NCBI GenBank assembly: GCA_036560485.1
Contig: DATBRC010000030.1
Coordinates: 1-64,000 of the forward strand
Source of the DNA: DATBRC01 sp036560485
Lineage (GTDB): Bacteria > Pseudomonadota > Gammaproteobacteria > Burkholderiales > Burkholderiaceae_D
Direction: 5' to 3'
DNA: 64,000 nt
Position 1 is the stretch's first letter. Each line of letters opens with the position of its first letter. The position numbers and the translations under genes are program-made. Positions 26,494 to 36,940 of the stretch are shown in pieces. Under the pieces are notes generated by a model. That model was not told the DNA's origin and made no database searches. It was given only the letters and a program-made list of their open reading frames with translations.

Positions 26494-27645
26494 TTAGGCA
26501 GGATACAGTGCACCTAAAATACGAGGCCCTTTTGCTCCGGTAACTGCAGATAAATTGCCGGGTTGGCGCATCGTAAATCGATAGGCCAGCCATGCAAATG
26601 CCAGTGCTTCAACATGGTTGGGCAAAATACCGAGTGCCGTCGTAGCAGCAACGTTGACTTTCAAATTGCGCGATGCAAGCGCCAGTGACAAACGGTGCAT
26701 CAGATAGATATTGTAGGCGCCGCCACCGCAGACATGAATAGACTCGGTTGCATCAGCATAATCGGCGATCGCATCAGCCAAAGTGGTCGCAGTGTATTCG
26801 ACCAACGTGGCCTGTACATCCACCGGCTTCTCGTCCTGAAATGGTTTCAACATTACCTGTAACCAGTCCGGTCGAAATAAATCTCGCCCGGTACTTTTGG
26901 GTGGCGGCATTTGCAAGAAGGGTTCATCGCGCAAACTCTTCAATAGGGCTGGAATAACGGTCCCGCTCGCAGCCCAATTTCCATTGTCATCGTAGGGTTT
27001 GCCAAGATGTGTCGCCGTCCATGCATCGAGCAGGACATTGCCAGGACCAGTATCGAAGCCTGTGATTTTCGGAGTCTCCAGTCGATGGTCCAGAATACTG
27101 ATGTTGCTCATACCACCGATGTTGGCGACTACTCGCACTTTTCCGGGTTGTGCAAACACGGCCTGGTGAAATGCGGGTACCAAAGGAGCGCCCTGTCCAT
27201 CAGCTGCGATATCGCGACTGCGGAAATCAGCAATCACATCGATTCCAGATAACTCGGCCAATAATGCCGGATTGTTGATTTGGCGTGAATAGCCGAAGTT
27301 GGGACGATGCCGTATGGTTTGCCCATGAACACCGATGGCGCAAATTTGATCGCGCGATACATTCGCCTGATCAAGCAGATGGGCAATGCATTCAGCATAT
27401 AGATGCGCCAATGCATTGGCAGCCAGTGCTTCGCGGTGGATCTCGTTATCCGACGCGCTTTGTAAAGCCAGCAATTCGGCACGCAATGGTGCCGGAAAAG
27501 GCAAATAAGCGGTCGTCAATGTCTTGATCGGGCCACTGCCATAATCAGTAGAGAATGATGTCAACACACCATCGACTCCGTCCAGGCTGGTGCCGGACAT
27601 CAGGCCGATAAAAAGCATGTCTTTAACAGATGAAGAGGCAGGCAT
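26494..27645 (-). CDS. anmK: Anhydro-N-acetylmuramic acid kinase
   Basis: 383 residues, phosphorylates and opens 1,6-anhydro-MurNAc during peptidoglycan recycling. Signature motifs are GLMSGTSLDGVDGVL (~14-28), GVHGQTIRH (~118), NIGGMSNIS (~180), GFDTGPGNVLLD and CGGGAYN (~310). The ATG at 27645 directly follows a T-run of a hairpin (27646-27704), leaving no room for a ribosome-binding site. ATG 27618 (before LFIGLMSG) is an alternative start and would give 374 residues. Confidence 0.93.
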   Translation of the reverse strand: MPASSSVKDMLFIGLMSGTSLDGVDGVLTSFSTDYGSGPIKTLTTAYLPFPAPLRAELLALQSASDNEIHREALAANALAHLYAECIAHLLDQANVSRDQICAIGVHGQTIRHRPNFGYSRQINNPALLAELSGIDVIADFRSRDIAADGQGAPLVPAFHQAVFAQPGKVRVVANIGGMSNISILDHRLETPKITGFDTGPGNVLLDAWTATHLGKPYDDNGNWAASGTVIPALLKSLRDEPFLQMPPPKSTGRDLFRPDWLQVMLKPFQDEKPVDVQATLVEYTATTLADAIADYADATESIHVCGGGAYNIYLMHRLSLALASRNLKVNVAATTALGILPNHVEALAFAWLAYRFTMRQPGNLSAVTGAKGPRILGALYPA

Positions 27646-27704
27646 AAAAAAACCGTTTGCGACGAAGACTTGATTTTACAATTCTTCAGTGGCAAACGGC
27701 TTTT
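27646..27704 (-). terminator. Terminator-like hairpin between the M23 peptidase and anmK genes
   Basis: On the minus strand GCCGTTTGCC pairs with GCAAACGGT over an 8-bp core (27692-27699 with 27653-27660), followed by seven T (27646-27652) that end exactly at the anmK ATG. The loop is long (31 bases). It would end the peptidase transcript and leave anmK without an obvious promoter. Confidence 0.65.
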
Positions 27705-27726
27705 TAAAAACGGCAGGCAAACAAAA

Positions 27727-29094
27727 TTAATTGGAAGCCAGTTTTGTACTCTTGTCTTCCATATGCAATAGCGCAAAGCGATGCGACATTTCATTCGTCA
27801 TGCTACGGAAACGTTGCAAATCGGCGCCAGCCAATGCTTGAGTATTCGGAACGTTGATCGTCAAAGGATTGCGCGGCTTATTGTCAACACGGAATTCATA
27901 ATGCAAGTGCGGGCCAGTCGCCCAACCTGTCATGCCAACATAACCAATGACATCACCCTGGTTGACCTTCATGCCCTTTTTTATGCCGCTTGCAAAGCGG
28001 CTCATGTGTGCATAAGCAGTCGAATAGCTGGACCAATGTTTGATGATTACTACATTGCCGTAGCCATTTTGTGTGCCGGCAAAATTAATCACGCCGTCTG
28101 CAGCAGCGCGAATCGGGGTGCCCATCGCGGCGGCAAAATCGATGCCTTCATGCTTCTTCCATTTGCCTGAGATCGGATGCACTCGCATCGCAAAACCTGA
28201 GGAAATGCGGGAGAATGCCACTGGTGATTTCAGAAATGCTTTTTTCAGTGATTTGCCGTCAAAGCCATAATAGCCGCCGCTTTGCTTGTTGTTGGGATCA
28301 TCAAACCAGACGGATTGATACGCTTTGCCTGCATTGATAAATTCCGCTGCAAGGACGCGGCCGGAGCGGATATATTCGCCATTTTGCCAAAAGGTTTCAT
28401 AGACAATATTGAAGCGATCACCGCGCCGCAAATCAGAAGCGAAGTCAATATCGGTAGCAAACATATCGACGATTTGTGATGCGATGTTGTCCGGGATTTG
28501 TGCGGCGTCTGTTGCTGCAAACAGGGATGATTTGATTTCGCCCGAATGCATTTCGATGCGTCTTTCGATTTGTGCTGCAGTGGTATAGGCTTTGAACGTT
28601 TCGCCTTCCCGCTTGATGAGTAAATTGTTGGCAGGAGTATCGCGACCGCTGCCCAGCATGGTGCTCAACCACTGCAATTCACCATCTTCTGTTGTTTGAA
28701 CCTGCACCCGTTTGCCCGGCTTCAGCTCCAATACGGCATGTGCAGTATGGTCTGCTTTGATGAAGCTGGTGGCAGCATCATCGTCAACACCCAAACGCGT
28801 CAACAATGTGGCCAGTGTGTCACCGGCGCGCACTTTTTCTTCACGGATAAAATTTTGTTCGGATTGCTCAAGCTCGGCGATTTGCGTCGTCAGGTTGGGA
28901 ACGTCCAATACTTCAGTGACCAATTTCACCGGCAAGTCAGCGGGGTCGGGTGCGCGAGGAGCTACACCGACGGCGCCAAATGCACAGGCGGCCAGAAACA
29001 AACCCGTTCCCGAGATAATGCGTGTTTTGCGTGACGAGCCAAAAAGAAGTCTGCCACTAGAGCGTAAGCTCTTCAATAATTCAAATGGAAACAT
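27727..29094 (-). CDS. M23-family peptidoglycan endopeptidase
   Basis: 455 residues. A cytoplasmic N-terminus and one membrane anchor (~25-45) precede a LysM/opacity-type domain (KVRAGDTLATLLTRLGV, ~92) and a C-terminal LytM zinc peptidase domain. Zinc motifs are HEGIDFAAAMGTP (~325) and GPHLHYEFRVDN (~404), so the catalytic centre is complete. It resembles MepM/YebA, which cuts D-Ala-mDAP crosslinks for cell-wall growth. Neighbourhood with anmK and divergent tyrS is common in betaproteobacteria. Confidence 0.93.
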   Translation of the reverse strand: MFPFELLKSLRSSGRLLFGSSRKTRIISGTGLFLAACAFGAVGVAPRAPDPADLPVKLVTEVLDVPNLTTQIAELEQSEQNFIREEKVRAGDTLATLLTRLGVDDDAATSFIKADHTAHAVLELKPGKRVQVQTTEDGELQWLSTMLGSGRDTPANNLLIKREGETFKAYTTAAQIERRIEMHSGEIKSSLFAATDAAQIPDNIASQIVDMFATDIDFASDLRRGDRFNIVYETFWQNGEYIRSGRVLAAEFINAGKAYQSVWFDDPNNKQSGGYYGFDGKSLKKAFLKSPVAFSRISSGFAMRVHPISGKWKKHEGIDFAAAMGTPIRAAADGVINFAGTQNGYGNVVIIKHWSSYSTAYAHMSRFASGIKKGMKVNQGDVIGYVGMTGWATGPHLHYEFRVDNKPRNPLTINVPNTQALAGADLQRFRSMTNEMSHRFALLHMEDKSTKLASN

Positions 29095-29282
29095 GCAATC
29101 AGTTAAAATTTGTTGTTATCCGAATTCTCGTTGTCGTTATTTTTTCGAGAATTTGGAGTGCAGCACCCTGAAAACGATCGATAATTATACCTACGTAATG
29201 ATATTTAACAAATCGAACTTTCGTCATTGAAATAAATGACGGTTTAAACTTGGCAAATAGTAAATTAATAGAAAGTAAAGTA

Positions 29283-30521
29283 ATGACGTCAATTGCAGCA
29301 TCGATCAAGGCATTGCCCTTGTCCGACTCCGTCAATGAGGCACTTGCGGTAGCCAAGCGTGGCGCCGAAGAAATCCTGATCGAATCCGAATTCGCACAAA
29401 AGCTCGCACGATCCGAACAAGCCGGCAAGCCGTTACGCATCAAGCTCGGCCTGGATCCGACTGCACCGGATTTGCACTTGGGGCATACCGTCGTTCTTAA
29501 CAAGATGCGTCAGTTGCAAGATCTGGGCCATCAAGTGATTTTCTTAATCGGTGATTTCACGTCGATGATCGGCGATCCATCGGGCCGCAACGTCACACGT
29601 CCACCGTTGACCAAAGAACAGATCGAAGAGAATGCCAAAACTTATTTTGCGCAGGCAAGCCTGGTGCTCGATCCAACCAAGACGGAAATCCGTTACAACT
29701 CCGAATGGTGCGATCAGCTGGGCGCCCGCGGCATGATCCAGTTGGCAGCCAAATATACGGTTGCCCGGATTCTGGAGCGTGAGGATTTCACCAAGCGCTA
29801 CAAGGCCGGTACGCCGATTTCCGTGCATGAGTTGTTGTATCCGCTGATGCAAGGCTATGACTCGGTTGCCTTGCATTCCGATCTCGAATTGGGTGGCACC
29901 GATCAGAAATTCAATTTGCTGGTAGGCCGTGAATTGCAAAAGGATTGGAACCAGGAGCCGCAATGCATACTCACCATGCCATTGCTGGAAGGTTTGGATG
30001 GCGTCGAGAAGATGTCCAAATCCAAAGGCAATTACATCAGCATCACCGAGCCTGCCAACAATATGTTCGCCAAGATCATGAGCATTTCCGATGTGATGAT
30101 GTGGCGTTATTATGAGTTGCTGTCATTCAGATCGCTCGCCGAGATTGGACAGTTCAAAAAAGAAGTCGAAGGCGGCCGCAATCCACGCGACATCAAGGTA
30201 TTGCTTGCGCAGGAGATCGTTGCGCGCTTCCATTCCGTGCAGGCTGGCGAAGATGCGTTAGCGGACTTCAATAATCGCGCTAAAGGCGGCATCCCGGATG
30301 ACGTTCCGGAAGTGACATTGTCTGGCGCGCCATTGGGCATCGGACAATTGCTCAAGCAAGCCAATCTGTGTCCTTCGACGTCGGAAGCATTGCGCATGGT
30401 CGAACAAGGCGGTGTGCGAATTGATGGCACAGTTGTAAGCGACAAAGGATTGAAGGTCGATGCAGGATTATTTGTCGTGCAAGTCGGCAAGCGCAAATTC
30501 GCGCGCGTCACCTTGGCATAG
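29283..30521 (+). CDS. tyrS: Tyrosyl-tRNA synthetase
   Basis: 412 residues if started at ATG 29283 (an upstream TTG at 29250 is in frame but weak). Class I signatures are PDLHLGHTVV (HIGH motif, ~60) and KMSKSKGNYI (KMSKS, ~245), and a C-terminal S4 domain (ALRMVEQGGVRIDG) binds tRNA. It belongs to the TyrRZ-like longer type. dtd follows 5 bases later, a fitting partner since Dtd removes D-tyrosine from tRNA-Tyr. Confidence 0.97.
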   Translation: MTSIAASIKALPLSDSVNEALAVAKRGAEEILIESEFAQKLARSEQAGKPLRIKLGLDPTAPDLHLGHTVVLNKMRQLQDLGHQVIFLIGDFTSMIGDPSGRNVTRPPLTKEQIEENAKTYFAQASLVLDPTKTEIRYNSEWCDQLGARGMIQLAAKYTVARILEREDFTKRYKAGTPISVHELLYPLMQGYDSVALHSDLELGGTDQKFNLLVGRELQKDWNQEPQCILTMPLLEGLDGVEKMSKSKGNYISITEPANNMFAKIMSISDVMMWRYYELLSFRSLAEIGQFKKEVEGGRNPRDIKVLLAQEIVARFHSVQAGEDALADFNNRAKGGIPDDVPEVTLSGAPLGIGQLLKQANLCPSTSEALRMVEQGGVRIDGTVVSDKGLKVDAGLFVVQVGKRKFARVTLA

Positions 30522-30526
30522 CGAAA

Positions 30527-30985
30527 ATGATTGTCCTCCTGCAGCGTGTGACACACGCGAATGTGGTCGTGGACGGCAATACCATCGGCGCAATCAACGC
30601 GGGCTTGCTTGTGTTGGTGTGCGCCGAGCGTGGTGATACTGAACAAGAGAGTGATGCATTACTCGAAAAGCTGCTCACGTATCGCGTATTTGCGGACGAT
30701 GCAGGCAAAATGAATCGCAGTATCAAGGATGTTGAGGGCGGCTTGCTGTTAGTGCCGCAATTCACATTGGCAGCCGATACGCAATCCGGCACACGTCCTT
30801 CTTTCACGCCGGCGGCTTCACCTGAAGACGGTAAAAAATTATTTGATTATTTTGTATTGCAAGCACGCGTCAAACATGCGCTTGTGCAGACCGGCCAATT
30901 CGGCGCGCATATGCAGGTGTCGCTGACCAATGATGGACCGGTGACGTTCTGGCTGCAGAGCAAACAAAAAATTATTGTGGAGTGA
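30527..30985 (+). CDS. dtd: D-aminoacyl-tRNA deacylase
   Basis: 152 residues, hydrolyses D-aminoacyl-tRNA. MIVLLQRVTHANVVVDG opens the protein and the chirality-checking motifs SGTRPSF (~87) and NDGPVTFWL (near the C-terminus) are both present. It lies 5 bases after tyrS and 6 bases before the phosphatase gene, so the three likely form one operon. Confidence 0.96.
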   Translation: MIVLLQRVTHANVVVDGNTIGAINAGLLVLVCAERGDTEQESDALLEKLLTYRVFADDAGKMNRSIKDVEGGLLLVPQFTLAADTQSGTRPSFTPAASPEDGKKLFDYFVLQARVKHALVQTGQFGAHMQVSLTNDGPVTFWLQSKQKIIVE

Positions 30986-30991
30986 TTTGGC

Positions 30992-31636
30992 ATGACAGAA
31001 ATTTTATTGATCCGTCATGGCGAAACGGACTGGAATGCGGAAAAGCGCTTGCAAGGCCATCTGGATATTGGATTGAATGCTGAAGGCTTGAGACAGGCAT
31101 GCGCAGTGGGGCAAGCTTTATTGAATGAGCCATTGGATGCAATCTATGCCAGCGACCTGCAACGCGCCAAACATACGGCGCAAGCGATCGCGACGCCGCG
31201 TGGCATGACGGTACAGATTGATGTGGGTTTGCGTGAACGCTGCTATGGTGCTTTTGAAGGATTGCGTCACGCCGATATCAGCGAGCGCTACCCAAAAGAA
31301 TTCGCCGCATGGCGTGCCCGTGAAATGGATGCGCGCTACCCGGATGGGAAAAACGTGGCAGAAACCTTGCGTGAATTTTCGGCGCGCGTATTAACTGCAA
31401 TAACCGACATTGTCACAGGCAGCCAGCATAAAAAAATCGTGATCGTCACACATGGTGGCGTGCTGGAATGCGTCTATCGCGCAGCGACGGGAATCGGTTA
31501 CGGATCGCCACGCGATTTTGATATTTTGAATGCCAGTATTAACAGACTTGTATGGAACGGAGATTGCATGCAAGTTATACAGTGGTCTGATGTGACACAT
31601 TTGGTCAGTACAGCGTTGGACGAGGTTGATAAATAA
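30992..31636 (+). CDS. Histidine phosphatase family protein (GpmB/CobC-like)
   Basis: 214 residues. The phosphohistidine motif LLIRHGETDWN is at the N-terminus and the second histidine in IVTHGGVLECVYR (~150); ERCYGAFEGLRH carries the proton-donor Glu. These belong to the histidine phosphatase superfamily, whose members in this position are annotated as phosphoglycerate mutases without proof. Substrate is unknown. It is the third gene of the tyrS-dtd unit. Confidence 0.9.
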   Translation: MTEILLIRHGETDWNAEKRLQGHLDIGLNAEGLRQACAVGQALLNEPLDAIYASDLQRAKHTAQAIATPRGMTVQIDVGLRERCYGAFEGLRHADISERYPKEFAAWRAREMDARYPDGKNVAETLREFSARVLTAITDIVTGSQHKKIVIVTHGGVLECVYRAATGIGYGSPRDFDILNASINRLVWNGDCMQVIQWSDVTHLVSTALDEVDK

Positions 31637-31725
31637 TTAAGAACACCTAACGAAAAATATCAGGCAGGTAAAGATCTGTCGGACACAACTGAATTGCCAA
31701 TTCAGAAAGTGCAGGGGGGAAGGAG

Positions 31726-32823
31726 ATGTTTAATTTATTTTCATCACGAGAGCCGCGCCCATCCACGGAGTTGGCGCGATCAACTCTAGGTTCGATAGAG
31801 CTTGGTGAGGAAAAGGACAAGCTCAATATTGCCTTGCACACGCTATTGGAAATAGTGCCGCAATCCTTTGACGGGAAAGAAAACATCAAGCGCTTGTGCG
31901 AAACCATCACCGGCGCGACATCGCATGTGCGTTTTATCTGGATCGGGTTTTGTGAAGAAGGCGCGAATACCGTGTTGCCGTACTGTGCTTTCGGCGCATG
32001 TTCACCGGAATCAGATGATTGGCAGTTGCCATCATCCTGCTTCCAATATGGCGGCACGTATGCGCAAGCATCGCATGAGAGCGTCGGCGAACTGAACGAA
32101 CTCAATTCCCTGTTTGCACCATGGCACAAAAATATGGATGCTTGCTCGGTCAATAGCGCATTGGCCATTCCGCTGCGTTCGGAAAAAGCTGAACTGAATC
32201 TGAAGGGTTTGCTGGTTTTTTATGCTGACGATGTCGATTATTTTTCTCAAATGGGTGTCGCTCCTTTTCAGGCATTGAGCTACATTGCAGAAATCATTTG
32301 GCAAACATCCAACTTGATGCAGCTGCTCACGCAAAGAACGCAATTGGATGCGTTGACAGGATTGATGAACCGGCGCAAGACGATGCATGTGCTGGGCCAG
32401 GCGGTCGAGCGCGCAAACGAGAAGGATGAATCCTTGTCGGTCATGATTTGCCGGATTGATGATTTCGACAAAATCAATGAGACGCATGGATGGTTGGCTG
32501 CTGATGCAATCCTGAGTGCATTTGCCAAGATGATCAGTTCCCGGTTACGGCCGCAAGATAAAGTCGGGCGATGGACCAACATCGAGTTCCTGTTTATTTT
32601 TCCGCGTACCGACATGCGACAGGCAGAAGTGCTCGCGCAAAGTTTGCAGGCTTATGCGATGAGCCATCCGATAACCGACGATGATTATTCAGTGCGCTTG
32701 AGTCTGAGTGTAAGCGTTACGCCCTATGACAAAGAAAGCAACGGGCTGGAAGATCTGATACAGCAAGCCAATCACAATTTGTGGAGTGCGATGCGTACAT
32801 CGGGGTCGCAAGCACAGTCCTGA
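31726..32823 (+). CDS. GAF + degenerate GGDEF domain protein
   Basis: 365 residues. An N-terminal sensory region (~30-200) looks like a GAF domain; a GGDEF fold follows (DALTGLMNRRK ~208, ICRIDDFDKINETHGW ~248). The active-site loop that should read GGDEF is TNIEF (residues 284-288), and the metal/GTP motifs are altered, so diguanylate cyclase activity is unlikely. It may bind GTP or act as a regulator. GGGGGAAGGAG precedes the ATG, an excellent ribosome-binding site. It stands alone between the phosphatase and dusB. Confidence 0.88.
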   Translation: MFNLFSSREPRPSTELARSTLGSIELGEEKDKLNIALHTLLEIVPQSFDGKENIKRLCETITGATSHVRFIWIGFCEEGANTVLPYCAFGACSPESDDWQLPSSCFQYGGTYAQASHESVGELNELNSLFAPWHKNMDACSVNSALAIPLRSEKAELNLKGLLVFYADDVDYFSQMGVAPFQALSYIAEIIWQTSNLMQLLTQRTQLDALTGLMNRRKTMHVLGQAVERANEKDESLSVMICRIDDFDKINETHGWLAADAILSAFAKMISSRLRPQDKVGRWTNIEFLFIFPRTDMRQAEVLAQSLQAYAMSHPITDDDYSVRLSLSVSVTPYDKESNGLEDLIQQANHNLWSAMRTSGSQAQS

Positions 32824-32907
32824 CCAGATAAATCGGGATGGGAAACGGTTAACGATAAAATAGCGCTTTCGTTCAAAAAAGCTGTTTTCCCGGCATCATT
32901 CCATTTC

Positions 32908-33924
32908 GTGAATATTGGTCCTTATATCCTTCGCAACAATGTTTTTGTCGCTCCGATGGCAGGAGTGACGGATCGGCCTTTCCGGCAGTTGTGCAAGCAG
33001 CTGGGCGCTGGATATGCGGTATCGGAAATGGCAGCGTCCAACCCGCGTTTATGGAACTCTGAAAAGACATCGCGCCGCACTAATCACGATGGTGAAATGG
33101 AGCCGAAGGCTGTGCAAATTGCGGGTGCCGATCCGGACATTCTCGCGCAATGTGCACAATTCAATGTCGACCGCGGCGCGCAAATCATCGATATCAACAT
33201 GGGATGTCCAGTCAAAAAAGTATGCAATAGCTGGTGCGGTTCGGCTCTGCTTCAAAATGAAAAATTGGTTGGCGAAATTCTGGATGCAGTGGTGCGCGCG
33301 GTCGATGTCCCTGTCACGTTAAAATTCCGCACCGGTTGGGATCGCGCCAACAAGAATGCATTGACCATTGCGCGCATGGCGCAAGCAAGCGGCATCGCGA
33401 TGCTGACGCTGCATGGCAGAACGCGGACTGATGGTTACAGCGGCGCGGCAGAGTATGAAACGATTGCGGCGGTCAAGGCAGCAGTGTCGATTCCGGTTGT
33501 TGCGAATGGCGACATTACGACGCCAGAGAAAGCCAAGTTTGTACTTGCAGCAACCAACGCAGACGCAATCATGATCGGACGTGCTGCACAAGGACGACCG
33601 TGGATCTTTCGTGAGATCGATTATTTTTTGCGCACCGGTGAATATTTGGCAGCACCTTTGGTGTCGGAAGTCGCTGCGTTAATGGAAGAACATTTGCTTG
33701 CGCATTATGCATTTTACGGCGACTACCTTGGTGTGCGCACCGCACGTAAACACATCGGCTGGTACGTGCGTGATTTGAATGGAGGCGAAGAATTCCGGCA
33801 ACAGATGAATCGCTTGGAAACTTGCGAAGAACAACTCGCTGAAGTGAAAAATTTCTTTGATTTGCAGTTAGCCTTTGGCGAACGGTTACAATACGCGCTT
33901 CCCGAACAAAAGTTGGCTGCCTGA
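32908..33924 (+). CDS. dusB: tRNA-dihydrouridine synthase B
   Basis: 338 residues, FMN enzyme reducing uridine 17 in tRNA. APMAGVTDRPFR (~15), DINMGCPVKKVCNSWCGSALL with the catalytic Cys (~95-115) and GRAAQGRPWIF (~228) are DUS signatures. The start is GTG, giving MNIGPYILRN, the usual N-terminus. fis follows 49 bases later; the dusB-fis pair is a classical proteobacterial operon. Confidence 0.95.
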   Translation: MNIGPYILRNNVFVAPMAGVTDRPFRQLCKQLGAGYAVSEMAASNPRLWNSEKTSRRTNHDGEMEPKAVQIAGADPDILAQCAQFNVDRGAQIIDINMGCPVKKVCNSWCGSALLQNEKLVGEILDAVVRAVDVPVTLKFRTGWDRANKNALTIARMAQASGIAMLTLHGRTRTDGYSGAAEYETIAAVKAAVSIPVVANGDITTPEKAKFVLAATNADAIMIGRAAQGRPWIFREIDYFLRTGEYLAAPLVSEVAALMEEHLLAHYAFYGDYLGVRTARKHIGWYVRDLNGGEEFRQQMNRLETCEEQLAEVKNFFDLQLAFGERLQYALPEQKLAA

Positions 33925-33973
33925 GTAGGCACTGACTTTCCATTCTCACAACAAACTCAAGCTATTTTTAATA

Positions 33974-34207
33974 ATGAGTAAAGACAGCATCCAGGACGTC
34001 GTGAAAAAAAGCCTTGAAAAATATTTCAAGGATTTGGGTGAGCAGCACCCAACGAACGTATATGAAATGGTCGTATTTACCGTCGAGAAGCCCATTCTTG
34101 AAGCAGTGATGGCACGTGCCGGCGACAATCAATCACTGGCCGCCGAGATGCTCGGTATTAATCGCAATACCTTACGCAAAAAGTTACAGCAACACAGATT
34201 GCTTTAA
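33974..34207 (+). CDS. fis: DNA-binding protein Fis
   Basis: 77 residues, the nucleoid and rRNA-activating protein. The C-terminal helix-turn-helix GDNQSLAAEMLGINRNTLRKKLQQH is nearly identical to other Fis proteins; betaproteobacterial Fis is of this shorter length (E. coli has 98). It acts as a dimer that bends DNA. It is downstream of dusB and upstream of purH. Confidence 0.96.
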   Translation: MSKDSIQDVVKKSLEKYFKDLGEQHPTNVYEMVVFTVEKPILEAVMARAGDNQSLAAEMLGINRNTLRKKLQQHRLL

Positions 34208-34282
34208 GTCAACTTCGGCGTTGCGCCTTTTCAGCGCATAATCGTTTTCTAATCTTCTTTATTATCCTTCCGCATAGCTATC

Positions 34283-35848
<1,566 letters not shown>

Positions 35849-35907
35849 TTCATGTTGTGCTTACAGTTCTCGATTGACCATCAGCTTGGCATTGAGTAAC
35901 GCCACTA

Positions 35908-35972
35908 GACCCCAGCGTTCGCTGGGGCGACAAGTAAAACCCAATGTGTCGTTCCAGCGAACGCTGGAACCC
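35908..35972. repeat. Inverted pair of CCAGCG/CGCTGG palindromes, left of the GIY-YIG gene
   Basis: Two copies of a ~25-base unit lie head-to-head: CCCCAGCGTTCGCTGGGG-CGACA (35910-35932) and its imperfect reverse complement TGTCGTTCCAGCGAACGCTGGAACCC (35947 on; written in part). Each copy is a hairpin by itself. A further single copy lies after the GIY-YIG gene at 36279-36307. Confidence 0.88.
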
Positions 35973-35986
35973 AGCGTCTTCCGTCG

Positions 35987-36271
35987 ATGAGCTACTACGT
36001 TTATTTGTTGGCAAGTAGCAGAAACGGTACGCTTTATATCGGCATGACTAATGACTTGGTACGCCGTGTATATGAACATAAAGAAGGTTTCGTTTCGGGT
36101 TTCACCAAACAGCACAGTATTAAAACACTCGTATATTATGAAGTATTCGACGATCCCGAATCCGCAATTTACCGCGAAAAGCAACTTAAAGCGTGGAAGC
36201 GAGCCTGGAAAATTGAATTGATCGAACAGGCAAATCCATATTGGAATGATTTATATGCCGACATTGCGTAA
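35987..36271 (+). CDS. GIY-YIG nuclease family protein
   Basis: 94 residues, a single GIY-YIG domain of the YhbQ/UPF0213 type: YYVYLLASSRNGTLYIGMT supplies the two motif strands, NDLVRRVYEHK the catalytic Arg and the following His, and YREKQLKAWKR the typical C-terminal helix; the Glu in the 60s is the likely metal ligand. It should nick or bind structured DNA. No ribosome-binding site is visible. The gene lies between palindromic repeats. Proteins of this class in repeats are common in proteobacterial genomes, with unknown role. Confidence 0.92.
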   Translation: MSYYVYLLASSRNGTLYIGMTNDLVRRVYEHKEGFVSGFTKQHSIKTLVYYEVFDDPESAIYREKQLKAWKRAWKIELIEQANPYWNDLYADIA

Positions 36272-36278
36272 CGACACT

Positions 36279-36307
36279 GGATCCCAGCGTTCGCTGGGAC
36301 GGCACCT
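36279..36307. repeat. Single CCAGCG/CGCTGG palindrome, right of the GIY-YIG gene
   Basis: GGATCCCAGCG-TT-CGCTGGGACGG repeats the unit seen twice at 35908-35972, here in the left-arm orientation. It sits 8 bases after the GIY-YIG stop codon and ~34 bases before ruvC, and a small CACCTGAAACCGGGTG hairpin adjoins it. Confidence 0.88.
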
Positions 36308-36340
36308 GAAACCGGGTGCGTTGAGTAGGCATTTAAACAT

Positions 36341-36886
36341 ATGAAGATCCTCGGCATCGACCCCGGCTTGCGCACCACCGGCTTTGGCGTTATTGACAAA
36401 CAAGGCAACAAGCTCAGCTACGTTGCGTCCGGCACCATCAAAACATCGGATGCGGAATTGACGTTGCCACAACGCCTCAAAATCATTTTGAACGGCGTGT
36501 CTGAAATCATCAGTACCTACCAACCCGATTGCGCTGCAGTGGAAATCGTTTTCGTCAACGTCAATCCACAGTCTACATTGCTACTTGGCCAAGCGCGCGG
36601 CGCAGCAATTTGCGGATTGGTCGGAGCCAATTTGTCCGTGTCCGAATACACTGCGTTGCAAGTCAAGCAAGCCGTCGTCGGCCACGGCAAAGCGCAGAAG
36701 GAGCAAGTGCAGAATATGGTGCAGCGGCTTTTGCAGTTGCCGGGCTTGCCGGGTACCGATGCCGCGGATGCATTGGGTGTGGCGATTTGCCATGCGCATA
36801 GTACGGATGCGTTGGCGCAGATGAGCGAGGCTGCGCCAGGTTTACTAAAAGGTTTGCGCATGAAGCGCGGGCGTTTGGTGGGATAA
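36341..36886 (+). CDS. ruvC: Holliday-junction resolvase RuvC
   Basis: 181 residues. The four catalytic acids fit RuvC: Asp7 in ILGIDPGLRTTGFGVI, Glu near 68 in AAVEIVFVNVNPQS, and the C-terminal Asp pair in GTDAADALGVAICH (~139). It cuts four-way junctions symmetrically with RuvAB. ruvA follows after 54 bases. No SOS box is obvious upstream, where the palindromic repeat lies. Confidence 0.97.
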   Translation: MKILGIDPGLRTTGFGVIDKQGNKLSYVASGTIKTSDAELTLPQRLKIILNGVSEIISTYQPDCAAVEIVFVNVNPQSTLLLGQARGAAICGLVGANLSVSEYTALQVKQAVVGHGKAQKEQVQNMVQRLLQLPGLPGTDAADALGVAICHAHSTDALAQMSEAAPGLLKGLRMKRGRLVG

Positions 36887-36940
36887 ACCCATTCCTGCTG
36901 TATCATTCTTTTCTGTTTTACATTTCAGGATCGTCCAACA

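Larger units (their letters stand above)
35908..36307 (+). mobile_element. Putative repeat-bounded GIY-YIG nuclease element
   Basis: A ~400-base segment in the purH-ruvC interval consisting of an inverted pair of palindromes, a GIY-YIG gene starting 15 bases after it, and one more palindrome copy 8 bases after its stop. It has the layout of a small non-autonomous or self-encoded repeat element. That it moves is an inference; no target duplication is evident. Confidence 0.45.
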
